Source of the DNA: RGIG2206 sp045648425
GTDB taxonomy: Bacteria; Bacillota; Clostridia; Oscillospirales; Acutalibacteraceae
Reading direction: 5' to 3'
Assembly (NCBI GenBank): GCA_045648425.1
Contig: JAZRNV010000089.1
Coordinates: 1 to 64,000, forward strand
DNA: 64,000 bases
Below the pieces are notes generated by a model, which saw only the letters and a list, made by a program, of their open reading frames with translations, had not been told where the DNA came from and ran no database searches. Below, piece by piece: positions 32,406 to 40,362 of this stretch (position 1 is the stretch's first letter; each line of letters opens with the position of its first letter). Position numbers and translations under genes: made by a program.

Positions 32406-32642
32406 ATGAGTACTTTCGAAAGATTGGTTGAAGTTTTTAAAGCGGTTTTTGACGGCGAAGTAGATATCAGCAAGCTCACCGTGGATGCCAACCTGCGTGA
32501 GGATGTAGGTATGAACTCTATCGGTATGCTTTATATGGCCATGGCTCTTGAAGAAGAGTTTGAGGTAAAATTTACCAACGAAGATTTTATCTCCATCGCC
32601 ACCGTAAAGGACGTTATCTCCTGCATTGAAGGCAAGCTGTAA
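32406..32642 (+). CDS. Acyl carrier protein
   Basis: A 78-residue free acyl carrier protein: four-helix pattern, net acidic, with the phosphopantetheine serine at Ser38 in GMNSIGML. The usual GxDSL reads MNSIG, with Asn in place of Asp, a known variation in specialised carrier proteins. An AAGGAGT ribosome site lies within the end of the preceding gene. It is the second carrier in the operon, next to the carrier domain fused to the AMP-binding enzyme, and probably presents acyl chains to the PlsC- or LRAT-type enzymes rather than to bulk fatty-acid synthesis. Confidence 0.88.
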   Translation: MSTFERLVEVFKAVFDGEVDISKLTVDANLREDVGMNSIGMLYMAMALEEEFEVKFTNEDFISIATVKDVISCIEGKL

Positions 32643-32644
32643 TT

Positions 32645-33052
32645 ATGGAATGGATTTCAGCCGAGCCCAAATTTGGGGATATTATAAGAACTAAGGTCAG
32701 CTTTTATTATCACTATGGCATTTTTGCAGACCCCCAAACTGTCATTCAGTTCGGGTTGCCTGACGATGTCAACCGACCTGCCGATCAAATTAAGGTGCTT
32801 ACCAGCGATATTTACGCTTTTTTGATGGGCGGCGAGCTTGAGGTCGGCAAAATGAGTCGCGCCGAGGTTAAAAAAAGCCGCAGCGCCAAAGAGATAGTAG
32901 ACATTGCCCTCTCCCGTCTGGGCGAAGGCGGCTATCACATCTTTCATAACAACTGTGAGCATTTTGTTTATGAATGTGCCTTTAATGAGAAAAAATCTGA
33001 ATTTGTAAGCTCAGTCAGAGATTCTATCAGAAAGAAACTGGGCAAAAAATAA
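32645..33052 (+). CDS. LRAT-like (NlpC/P60 superfamily) thiol acyltransferase/phospholipase
   Basis: A 135-residue protein with the lecithin:retinol acyltransferase fold. The catalytic cysteine is in the hallmark NCEHF (Cys104) and the histidine in HYGIF (His23). The second histidine of animal HRASLS enzymes (VVHL) is replaced by glutamine in VIQF (Gln35); NlpC/P60 enzymes tolerate a polar residue at this place. Animal relatives move acyl chains from phospholipids to retinol, amines or lysolipids through a cysteine thioester. It starts two bases after the carrier protein stop, with only a weak ribosome site, so translation is probably coupled. The role here is likely acyl transfer or deacylation of a lipid. 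Confidence 0.82.
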   Translation: MEWISAEPKFGDIIRTKVSFYYHYGIFADPQTVIQFGLPDDVNRPADQIKVLTSDIYAFLMGGELEVGKMSRAEVKKSRSAKEIVDIALSRLGEGGYHIFHNNCEHFVYECAFNEKKSEFVSSVRDSIRKKLGKK

Positions 33053-33070
33053 AAAAGGAGGTGCCACGGT

Positions 33071-33745
33071 ATGTGGATTGTTTGGACGCTACTTGGAATT
33101 ATTGCCGCTATTGTGGCGCTTATAATCTTTTTGCCCGTCTATATCATCATCAAAACCGATGAGGACGGACAGCTTGTTATTTTATATAAAATTCTTTTCA
33201 AAACCTTTGGCGAGCATCCTGACCCTAATAATCCCCTTTTGAAGGCCATCAAAAAATCGGTGGGCCTGACGATTTTTGATAAAAAGCAAAAAACTACCGA
33301 AGGCGGAGCATCCTCAGAGAGCGACCTTCCCGGCTTTATTTTTACCGTTAAGGATATGTTCCGCGTTTTAGGCACCTTGCTTTTAGAGGTTAAAAATTTG
33401 CTGAAGCACTGCACCGTTAAAAAACTGCACATCACCGCCGTTTGTGCAGGTGAGGATGCAGCAGAGGCCGCTATCAACTACGGTCAGCTTTGCACGATTA
33501 TATACCCATTCATCGGACTGGTGCATTCGGCCATGAAGGTAAAAAGAAAAGCGAAAAATCTTGATATACGCTGTGATTACAACGCAACCGAAGAAATTTT
33601 TCGCTTTAATTCTCTTATTTCTGTAAGATTGGGCACAGTGCTTGTTGCCTTCTTTAAGGTATCTTACAAGGAAGCAATGCACAATGTAGAGGTTTTGAAA
33701 GAGCAGGATCGTTTGAGAGAAGCGCAAAATCAAAACAAAAAGTAA
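33071..33745 (+). CDS. DUF2953-like membrane-anchored protein
   Basis: A 224-residue protein with one N-terminal membrane helix (WTLLGIIAAIVALIIFLPVYIII) and a soluble part resembling DUF2953 proteins such as Bacillus YtfI: the segment EDAAEAAINYGQLCTIIYPFIG is the family hallmark, seen here at about residues 134-155. The function of the family is unknown. The start has AAAGGAGGTG upstream. It is the last gene of the plus-strand operon that begins with the AMP-binding enzyme; its stop is directly adjacent to the stop of the facing hydrolase gene. Confidence 0.75.
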   Translation: MWIVWTLLGIIAAIVALIIFLPVYIIIKTDEDGQLVILYKILFKTFGEHPDPNNPLLKAIKKSVGLTIFDKKQKTTEGGASSESDLPGFIFTVKDMFRVLGTLLLEVKNLLKHCTVKKLHITAVCAGEDAAEAAINYGQLCTIIYPFIGLVHSAMKVKRKAKNLDIRCDYNATEEIFRFNSLISVRLGTVLVAFFKVSYKEAMHNVEVLKEQDRLREAQNQNKK

Positions 33746-34720
33746 TCAATTCTCAAAAAATTCAAATATGGCCTTCAGGCATTCCTCTATCACTTGGCTT
33801 TCCCCCGAAAAGAGGTTGTGCCCTGCTTCTACGATTTTTACTCTGCAATCGGGGCAACCCTTGGCAAAGGGAATGTGATAAGAGGTTTTAACAACAGTAT
33901 CATCGGTTGCTGTTATAAGCAGCATGGGTATTGTAAGCGCCTTTAAGAAAGAACGTTTCATCATTTTTGGACGCATTTTGAGAGTCTCATAAACCCATCC
34001 GTTGGATAATGGCGTGGTTTGATACATCGGCTCCTTACGCCGCCAATCCATATTATAATCAAAACGCTTGCGGCTGTTGTGCTCTTTTTCCTTAAACTCG
34101 GGGTTAGGATCAAACTCCTTGGCGTATCTGTAACGGGCTTTGTAGCCCTGAAAAAATCCGCACACACCTGTGCCGTTTCGTGCAAGCCAAGGTGGAACCC
34201 CATTAAGCTCCGGCTCGATGAGAGGAGACGAAAGCACGGCCTTTTTGATTTTGTGCTTGTAGCTTTTAAGATAAAGCGCAGTAACCGCGCCACCCATTGA
34301 GTGAGAAAAAATATAAAGGGGCTTTTGAGTAACCTTTTGCACCACCCCGGTAATAAAGGCATTAAGGTCGTCGGCATAATCTTTAAATCTGTCCACGTGA
34401 AGCAGAGTTATATCCTCTGCCATTCGGCAGGAAAGTCCGTGGCTGCGTTGGTCATAAACAAACACATCGTAGCCAAAGTTTAAAAAGTAATATACCGTTT
34501 CGTTGAATTTTTTTGTAAACTCACTTAAACCGTGAACAATAATAATAGCGCCCTTGCTCGATGGTTGGGTAAAATACTCGTAATAAAACTTTTTACCGTC
34601 AAAGGTCTCAAAGAAGCCGTTAGTCATACACTGCGCGATGGTCTCCTCAGCCATTGGCATTTTGACTGCAAAATCTTCTTCACTAAAAACGTCAAGCGTG
34701 TGGGTGGGGTTAAAGTTCAT
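33746..34720 (-). CDS. Alpha/beta hydrolase, lysophospholipase/monoacylglycerol lipase-like
   Basis: A 324-residue serine hydrolase (Hydrolase_4 type). The oxyanion region is IIVHGLSEFTKKF, the nucleophile elbow SHSMGGAVT, the acid in TATDDTVV, and the histidine in EAGHNLFSG. The pattern resembles PldB lysophospholipase L2 and monoacylglycerol lipases. The start at 34720 has AGAGGT upstream; a longer frame upstream was discarded. It faces the acyltransferase operon tail to tail with no spacing. It could release fatty acids or lysolipids that feed the FakAB and AMP-binding enzymes encoded alongside. Confidence 0.82.
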   Translation of the reverse strand: MNFNPTHTLDVFSEEDFAVKMPMAEETIAQCMTNGFFETFDGKKFYYEYFTQPSSKGAIIIVHGLSEFTKKFNETVYYFLNFGYDVFVYDQRSHGLSCRMAEDITLLHVDRFKDYADDLNAFITGVVQKVTQKPLYIFSHSMGGAVTALYLKSYKHKIKKAVLSSPLIEPELNGVPPWLARNGTGVCGFFQGYKARYRYAKEFDPNPEFKEKEHNSRKRFDYNMDWRRKEPMYQTTPLSNGWVYETLKMRPKMMKRSFLKALTIPMLLITATDDTVVKTSYHIPFAKGCPDCRVKIVEAGHNLFSGESQVIEECLKAIFEFFEN

Positions 34721-34770
34721 TTTTAATACCTCTGCCTTCAGACTAAAATTTAATTCAGGTGGTGATAATA

Positions 34771-35718
34771 ATGTTATCAAACAAAAAAGCTACGCTAAAA
34801 AAGGTTTTGATAATTATTATCGCCCTGGTGTTAATATTCACTGCTGTTTCTATGGCGGCCACAAAATTTATCTATGACGGCATATTTGCACGCTATGATA
34901 AAGCTCTGCAAGTGCCGGATGAATTGGGGCAAATGGTTGACAGCAGACAAAAAATCAGTTATAATTCCGGAGATAACCTTTTAACCGGTTATCTTTATAT
35001 TTGTGACGGCCCCAATAAAAAAGACGGGCTTGTTGTGCTGGCTCCCGGCTTCAGAGCGGGTGCCGACAGCTATCTCTGCCAGATCGACAGCTTGCTTAAT
35101 TACGGTTGGTCGGTGTTTGCCTTTGACCCTACGGGCAGCTTCGGCTCAGAGGGTGAATCCTGCATCGGGTTTTCTCAAGAACTGCTGGACCTCGAAGCCA
35201 CCCTTGACCATATCGAGCAAAAGGGACGTTACGGTTTTGAGCATCTGGCTATATTAGGTCACAGTCGCGGCGGTTATGCGGCCTGCTGCGCCTTAAGAAG
35301 CAAGCACAATATATCTGCAGTTGTTTCGGTAAGCGGTATAAACAGCGCCATGGACGGCATTATTGAGCCGTCAGCCGATAAGGTAGGCGCCCTGGCCTAC
35401 GGTAACTACGGCTTTTTATGGCTTTACCAGGCAGTGCTGTTTGGCACCGACACGGTCAACGTCAAGGCCTGCGAAGAGATTAACAAATCGGATACTCCCG
35501 TGCTGATTGTTCACGGCAGTAACGACCAACAGGTTTCGCGCGACAAGCACTCGGTTATAGCTCACAAGGAATGCATAACAGCACCTGATACCGAGTATTA
35601 TATTTGCTCCAAATCGGGGCAAAACGGTCACACCAGCTTGCTTTTTGACGGTGAGGAAGGTGCCAACGAGCAGCTGATGAAACGTATAAACGAATTTTTT
35701 GAATGTAAAATGAACTAA
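34771..35718 (+). CDS. Membrane-anchored alpha/beta hydrolase
   Basis: A 315-residue protein with an N-terminal signal anchor (KVLIIIIALVLIFTAVSMAA), followed by an extracellular alpha/beta hydrolase domain. The nucleophile elbow is GHSRGGYAAC, the acid is in VHGSNDQQV and the histidine in GQNGHTSLL. The start at 34771 follows AGGTGGTGA. It is divergent from the lysophospholipase-like gene and precedes the glycosyltransferase gene by 18 bases. It probably cleaves an ester on the outer side of the membrane, such as a lipid or acylated glycan; the substrate is unknown. Confidence 0.8.
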   Translation: MLSNKKATLKKVLIIIIALVLIFTAVSMAATKFIYDGIFARYDKALQVPDELGQMVDSRQKISYNSGDNLLTGYLYICDGPNKKDGLVVLAPGFRAGADSYLCQIDSLLNYGWSVFAFDPTGSFGSEGESCIGFSQELLDLEATLDHIEQKGRYGFEHLAILGHSRGGYAACCALRSKHNISAVVSVSGINSAMDGIIEPSADKVGALAYGNYGFLWLYQAVLFGTDTVNVKACEEINKSDTPVLIVHGSNDQQVSRDKHSVIAHKECITAPDTEYYICSKSGQNGHTSLLFDGEEGANEQLMKRINEFFECKMN

Positions 35719-35736
35719 AACAATTTGGGGGTAAAA

Positions 35737-36759
35737 ATGAAGGTTGTTTTAATTCCTGCCTATGAACCGGACTGTGAACTCATTAAGCTTACACAACAGC
35801 TAAAGGCAGAGGGCTTTTCTGTTTTGACAGTTGATGACGGAAGCGGCGAAAAATACCGTCACATATTCGACAGCGTAAAAGAGTACGCCACCGTTATAGC
35901 CCTTGATAAAAACAGTGGCAAGGGTGCTGCTTTAAAATTCGGTATGCGATACATCCGCTCAAATATGCCTGATTGCGAAGCGTTTATCACCTGCGATGCC
36001 GACGGTCAGCACAAGGTTGAGGATGTTGTAAGAGTAGCCAATATGCTTGACGAAAAGAACTCTTTTGTGCTTACCGTAAGGCGCAGAAAAAAAGGCATTC
36101 CTCTGCGTTCAAAGGTGGGCAACGATCTGTCTCGTTTCGTTTATGCCCTGCTGGCCGACAAGTATCTTTCAGATAATCAGTCGGGCTTGCGCGGTTTTAA
36201 CATAAAGCACATCGACTGGCTTATAGAGGTTGAAAAAGACAACTATGACTATGAGATGAACGTGCTGTTTTATGCCGCAAAAAAGAGCATTAAAATATCA
36301 ACACTGATGATTGAATCAATCTACATAAACAACAACGCATCATCACATTTTAACCCCATTGGAGATACAATCAAAATTTATAAGGGGCTCTTTACCCGTG
36401 CCTTCGGTAAATTTATAGCTTTTGCAGTGTGTGAAATTTTGGTGCTGATTGCATCCATCATTTTCGGTTATGAGCATTTGAGTTACACCTTGCCCGTTAT
36501 CGGTGCTGTTGGATACGCCTTGACCATTTTGCTTAATATGTTCATTTTCTTCAGAAAAACCGAAATATATGAGTACAGAAGCACCCTTATTTATACGGTA
36601 ATTTATTATTTCTTTTACACCTTAAGCTGCACCACAATAGGACTTGCTTTTCCGCAAATTCCTTTGTTTGCCGCCTTTAACTTTGTTTATCTGGTGTTTA
36701 TTCCCATAAGATTCTTTTTTCACAAGTTTATTGCGATGGCAACAACGCCAAAAGAATAA
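35737..36759 (+). CDS. GT2-family glycosyltransferase with C-terminal membrane domain
   Basis: A 340-residue protein. The N-terminal part is a GT-A glycosyltransferase of family 2, dolichyl/polyprenyl-phosphate-sugar synthase type, with IPAYEPDCE, LTVDDGSGE, the DxD motif in CDADGQH and NQSGLRGFN. The C-terminal third has about four membrane helices (FAVCEILVLIASIIFGY onward), as in GtrA-like domains. It would transfer a sugar to a polyprenyl phosphate or lipid at the membrane. The start at 35737 has GGGGGT upstream. With the deacetylase at 42424 it hints at a glycolipid product. Confidence 0.85.
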   Translation: MKVVLIPAYEPDCELIKLTQQLKAEGFSVLTVDDGSGEKYRHIFDSVKEYATVIALDKNSGKGAALKFGMRYIRSNMPDCEAFITCDADGQHKVEDVVRVANMLDEKNSFVLTVRRRKKGIPLRSKVGNDLSRFVYALLADKYLSDNQSGLRGFNIKHIDWLIEVEKDNYDYEMNVLFYAAKKSIKISTLMIESIYINNNASSHFNPIGDTIKIYKGLFTRAFGKFIAFAVCEILVLIASIIFGYEHLSYTLPVIGAVGYALTILLNMFIFFRKTEIYEYRSTLIYTVIYYFFYTLSCTTIGLAFPQIPLFAAFNFVYLVFIPIRFFFHKFIAMATTPKE

Positions 36760-36772
36760 TTTTTTGTTATTT

Positions 36773-36816
36773 AAAAGACAAACATTCGTTTAAGAATGTT
36801 TGTCTTTTGTTTTTTG
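36773..36816. terminator. Bidirectional terminator between glycosyltransferase and plsX
   Basis: AAAAGACAAACATTC / GAATGTTTGTCTTTT, a 15-base perfect stem with a six-base loop and T-runs, serving both converging transcripts. Confidence 0.92.
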
Positions 36817-36831
36817 TCATTTAAGTTTCGA

Positions 36832-37812
36832 TCAGCTCAAGGCATCCTTCATAAATGAAATAAAATTGCCATCCTCCAATCGGAGTATCTGATCAATGCA
36901 GGCGTGTGCCGTATCACGATTGGCAGAGCCGTGCATCTTAACCACTGTTTTTTGAGGGCCAAGGAAGGTAGCTCCGCCCTGTGAATTAAAGTCGAACACC
37001 TTAAAAAGACGCTTTTTGAGCTCTTCCAGCTGTGGGCAGGGCGATTCCGCCGCCACGGCATCGGCCAACGCAATAGCCGCCTTGCCTGCTGCCTCGGTAT
37101 TTTTAAGCAAAATGTTGCCTGCAAAGCCATCAGCAACAATAACATCCGCCTGACCCATCACCAGGTCATAGCCCTCTACATTACCGATAAAGTTAAGGGG
37201 AAGCTCTTTTATAAGAGAAAACGCCTCTTTTGTTAGGGCATTGCCCTTGTGATCCTCTCGTCCAACGGAAAGCAAGCCGATTCGGGGGGATTCAATTCTA
37301 CACATACTTTTCGAGAAAGCATTGCCCATCTTGGCATAGCGCACTAGATCGGCAGCAGAGCAATCCATATTGCCGCCGCAATCGACCAAACAAACCAGAT
37401 TGTCAGTCATACAGGGTAGCGCTGAGGATAATGCGGGATACTTTAGGCCTTGAAGCAAGCCCAATCGGCATATTGAGCCCACAAGCAGAGCACCTGTATT
37501 GCCTGCCGAAAGCATTGCAACCGCTTGGTCGTTTTGCTTTAGAAAATCATATGCCATAACCATTGAGCAATCATCATGGCCACCGAAAACGCAGGTGGGT
37601 GGATCGTCATTGGTTATGAATTTATCGGTATGGATTATGCTGTAACGGCTATCGGGAATGTTTTGGGAGTCAAGCAATGCCTTCACGGCCAACTCGTCAC
37701 CGACAAAGACAACGTCAAAATCATCCCGTGTCTTTAAGGCGTCGCACACACCCAACACAACCGGCTCAATGCCATTGTCGGCGCCGTACACATCCACAAC
37801 GATTTTTCGCAT
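36832..37812 (-). CDS. plsX: Phosphate acyltransferase PlsX (divergent)
   Basis: A 326-residue PlsX-like protein that interconverts acyl-ACP and acyl-phosphate for the PlsX/PlsY route of phosphatidic acid synthesis. The opening VVDVYGADNGIEPVVLG corresponds to the usual VDAMGGDN motif but is changed to YGADN. Other conserved parts are AGNTGALLVGS, YPALSSALP, FIGNVEGYDLVMGQADVIVADGFAGNILLK (in part) and a C-terminal hydrophobic region. It is the last gene of the fakB-fakB-fakA-plsX operon, not the usual plsX-fab context, so it may be a second, specialised PlsX devoted to acyl-phosphates produced by FakA. Confidence 0.88.
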   Translation of the reverse strand: MRKIVVDVYGADNGIEPVVLGVCDALKTRDDFDVVFVGDELAVKALLDSQNIPDSRYSIIHTDKFITNDDPPTCVFGGHDDCSMVMAYDFLKQNDQAVAMLSAGNTGALLVGSICRLGLLQGLKYPALSSALPCMTDNLVCLVDCGGNMDCSAADLVRYAKMGNAFSKSMCRIESPRIGLLSVGREDHKGNALTKEAFSLIKELPLNFIGNVEGYDLVMGQADVIVADGFAGNILLKNTEAAGKAAIALADAVAAESPCPQLEELKKRLFKVFDFNSQGGATFLGPQKTVVKMHGSANRDTAHACIDQILRLEDGNFISFMKDALS

Positions 37813-37822
37813 AAAAAGCTCC

Positions 37823-39469
37823 TTATTCTAACGAAATAATAAAACTGTAAACATCCTGCTTGCCGTTTACAAAGCCAATGTCACACATGGGATAATTCTC
37901 TGTCAGGCGAGCTCTGAACTCGTCCACCTCGGCATCGGTAACATCTTGACCATAGAAAACGGTAAACACCTCTTTGTCTTCAATGCCGTCAATGGCTGCA
38001 ATAAGGTGCATGGCAACAGAAACCTTGTTATCACCGCAAGCAAGAATGGTCTTGTCTCCAAGGCCGATATAATTATCCTTTTGAATTTTGATGCCGTTCA
38101 TCTCGGTATCTCTCGTGGCGGTAGTAACAGATGCAGTGGTAACGTTAGCAAGGCCGCAGGTCATTTCTTCAATAACCTCTTCAACGGTATCGCACCACAA
38201 ATTCATCATAGACAGAGCGGAATAACCCTCTACAACCGATTTTGTAGGAATAACGCGCACGTCCGAATCGGTATAAAGCTCGGCTGCCTGACGGGCAGTG
38301 AGCACAACGTTTGAGTTGTTAGGCAAAACAATTATATGCTCAGCATCATATTTTGCAAAGGCGTCAAGAAAGGCGTCAACGGGCGGGTTGTTGGTTTGAC
38401 CGCCATTAATGACGATATTTGCGCCGATGCTTTCAAAATACTCAATAATGCCATCGCCCGATGCAACTGCAATAATGGCATATTTCAAATGCTCTTTTTC
38501 GGGTTTGGCTGCTGCACTTTGCTCAATTTCGCTGTGCTGAACCGACATATTTTCAATTTTTAAGGTAACAAACTCACCGAATTGACGGCCGTATTCCAGC
38601 ACTTTTTCGGGAGTAAAGGTGTGAATATGTATTTTAACAATATCACCGTTGCACACGGCCACCAATGAATCACCCATATTTTTCAAGGGCTCAATAAACT
38701 GCTCTTTATCAAAATTGGGTATGTCGGTTTTATAATTCATAAGTTGCAATATGAATTCGGTGCAATAGCCATATTCAAGCTGACTGTCGGGGCCAAATGA
38801 GGATGCCCCTGATGACATATTCGGCTCAAGAAAATCAGGTATATCATCAATAGTCTCGCCGCAAAGATAGGCATACATTCCTTCAAAAATGCAAACCATA
38901 CCTGCACCGCCGCTGTCAACAACATTGGCTTCTTTAAGCACAGGCAGCATTTCGGGAGTTTTTGCCAAAGTGGTCTTCATTTGATGAATAAGAGCCGCCA
39001 AACAATCCTCAAAGCAATCAAACCTGCCTGCATTGCCCTCGAGGAACTCTGCACCCTCTCGAATAACGGTGAGCATTGTTCCCTCGGTGGGGGTGATTAT
39101 AGCTTTGTAGGCCGCATCGGTAGCACAGCGGAAGGCGTGTGCCAAATCGTCAACCGATGCCAAACGCACGTCTGAAAAGCCCTGAGCAATTCCATATATA
39201 AATTGCGACAGAATAACACCCGAATTTCCTCTGGCCGACAACAAGACGGCGTGAGACAGCTCTTGCATATATCTGCCGAGGTCTTCACATTCGCCGCTTA
39301 CGCTACGCAGGCCACCGCCAAAGGTTTTGGCCATATTGGTGCCTGTATCACCGTCGGGCACAGGAAAAACGTTAAGGTCATTTACAGTATTAACATTCTT
39401 TTTCAGATTGCGGTATCCGCTTTCAAACAAAGCACTCAGCAGAATGCCGTCCAGCTGTTTAGTCTGCAT
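37823..39469 (-). CDS. fakA: Fatty acid kinase FakA (DAK2-domain protein)
   Basis: A 548-residue kinase that phosphorylates fatty acids bound to FakB. The N-terminal DhaL-like ATP-binding domain shows NVFPVPDGDTGTNMAKT (about 35-51) and LLSARGNSGVILSQF; the middle domain includes YGYCTEFIL and VKIHIHTFTPEKVLEYG; the C-terminal DAK1-like domain contains IINGGQTNNPPVDAF-type sequence (VINGGQTNNPPVDAF). This is the full three-domain plan. It lies between two fakB genes and plsX, so exogenous fatty acids can be phosphorylated and then moved to ACP or glycerol-phosphate. A stand-alone copy of the middle domain is encoded at 43728. Confidence 0.93.
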   Translation of the reverse strand: MQTKQLDGILLSALFESGYRNLKKNVNTVNDLNVFPVPDGDTGTNMAKTFGGGLRSVSGECEDLGRYMQELSHAVLLSARGNSGVILSQFIYGIAQGFSDVRLASVDDLAHAFRCATDAAYKAIITPTEGTMLTVIREGAEFLEGNAGRFDCFEDCLAALIHQMKTTLAKTPEMLPVLKEANVVDSGGAGMVCIFEGMYAYLCGETIDDIPDFLEPNMSSGASSFGPDSQLEYGYCTEFILQLMNYKTDIPNFDKEQFIEPLKNMGDSLVAVCNGDIVKIHIHTFTPEKVLEYGRQFGEFVTLKIENMSVQHSEIEQSAAAKPEKEHLKYAIIAVASGDGIIEYFESIGANIVINGGQTNNPPVDAFLDAFAKYDAEHIIVLPNNSNVVLTARQAAELYTDSDVRVIPTKSVVEGYSALSMMNLWCDTVEEVIEEMTCGLANVTTASVTTATRDTEMNGIKIQKDNYIGLGDKTILACGDNKVSVAMHLIAAIDGIEDKEVFTVFYGQDVTDAEVDEFRARLTENYPMCDIGFVNGKQDVYSFIISLE

Positions 39470-39474
39470 TTAAA

Positions 39475-40362
39475 TTACTCTCTTCCCTCAATGGTTACTT
39501 CTTTGCCGACAACATAGGCAACTACAGTACCGGGGCCAACGGATGCACCAACAATGGGGCCGATAACACCGGTAATAACCTTTTTAAAATCAGCAAGCTT
39601 AAGTATTTCATCGCGAAGTGCTTCAATCTCTTCAACACAATCGGCATGAGACAGATAAAGTGTATCGTAATTGCCGTTTGCTGCATCAATAACCGACTGC
39701 GCAATATCCTTGCGTGCGTTTGCAGCGCCCTTTACCTTTTTATATGCATAGTTTTGTCCCTTTATATCAGAAATGATAATGGGCTTTACACCGAAAAGGT
39801 TGCCAAAGAAGGCCTTGGATGCCTTAACACGGCCTGCGCGGCGCAAATATTCAAGAGAGCCAACAGTGCCAAACTGATGCACCGTAAGACGCATAGATTC
39901 GAGCTTTGCTGCAGTTTCTGCTGCAGAAAGTCCCTCATCGCGACAAGCGGCAGCTGTGATTATAAGATGGGCCTGTCCCAAAGAGCTGATAAGTGAGTCA
40001 ACGCAATAGACGTTTGCGTCGGGGCACTCTTCTTTAATCTGCTCTGCTACCCTGCGTGCAATATTAACAGAGCCGGACAAAGCAGAAGAACAAGAGACAT
40101 AAAGGATGTCAATTCCCTGCTCTGCAAGGGGCTTGAACTTTTCATAATATGCGTTCTGGGGCACCTGGGTGGTGGTTACACGCTTGCCGGCACGCATAAG
40201 GTCATAAAAGTCTTTGTATGAGTGGCTTGCCCAGTCTAAGGATGCGACATATTCCTCATCATCAACAACATAGTTCATAGGAACATAGTCAATATCGTAC
40301 TGTTCACGAAGCTCTGCAATCATATCGCAGGTTGAATCACCGAAAATTACGAACTTACTCAT
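39475..40362 (-). CDS. fakB: DegV-family fatty-acid-binding protein FakB (copy 2)
   Basis: A 295-residue DegV-fold protein that carries a fatty acid in a buried tunnel and presents the carboxyl group to FakA. Family marks: FVIFGDSTCDM at the N-terminus, VTTTQVPQNAYYEKF, SCSSALSGSVNIA (fatty-acid carboxylate contacts), and GPIVGASVGPGTVVAYVVG at the C-terminus. It overlaps the upstream paralogue by four bases and is five bases from fakA. Having two FakB proteins beside FakA suggests different chain-length or saturation preferences, as reported in Staphylococcus. Confidence 0.9.
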   Translation of the reverse strand: MSKFVIFGDSTCDMIAELREQYDIDYVPMNYVVDDEEYVASLDWASHSYKDFYDLMRAGKRVTTTQVPQNAYYEKFKPLAEQGIDILYVSCSSALSGSVNIARRVAEQIKEECPDANVYCVDSLISSLGQAHLIITAAACRDEGLSAAETAAKLESMRLTVHQFGTVGSLEYLRRAGRVKASKAFFGNLFGVKPIIISDIKGQNYAYKKVKGAANARKDIAQSVIDAANGNYDTLYLSHADCVEEIEALRDEILKLADFKKVITGVIGPIVGASVGPGTVVAYVVGKEVTIEGRE

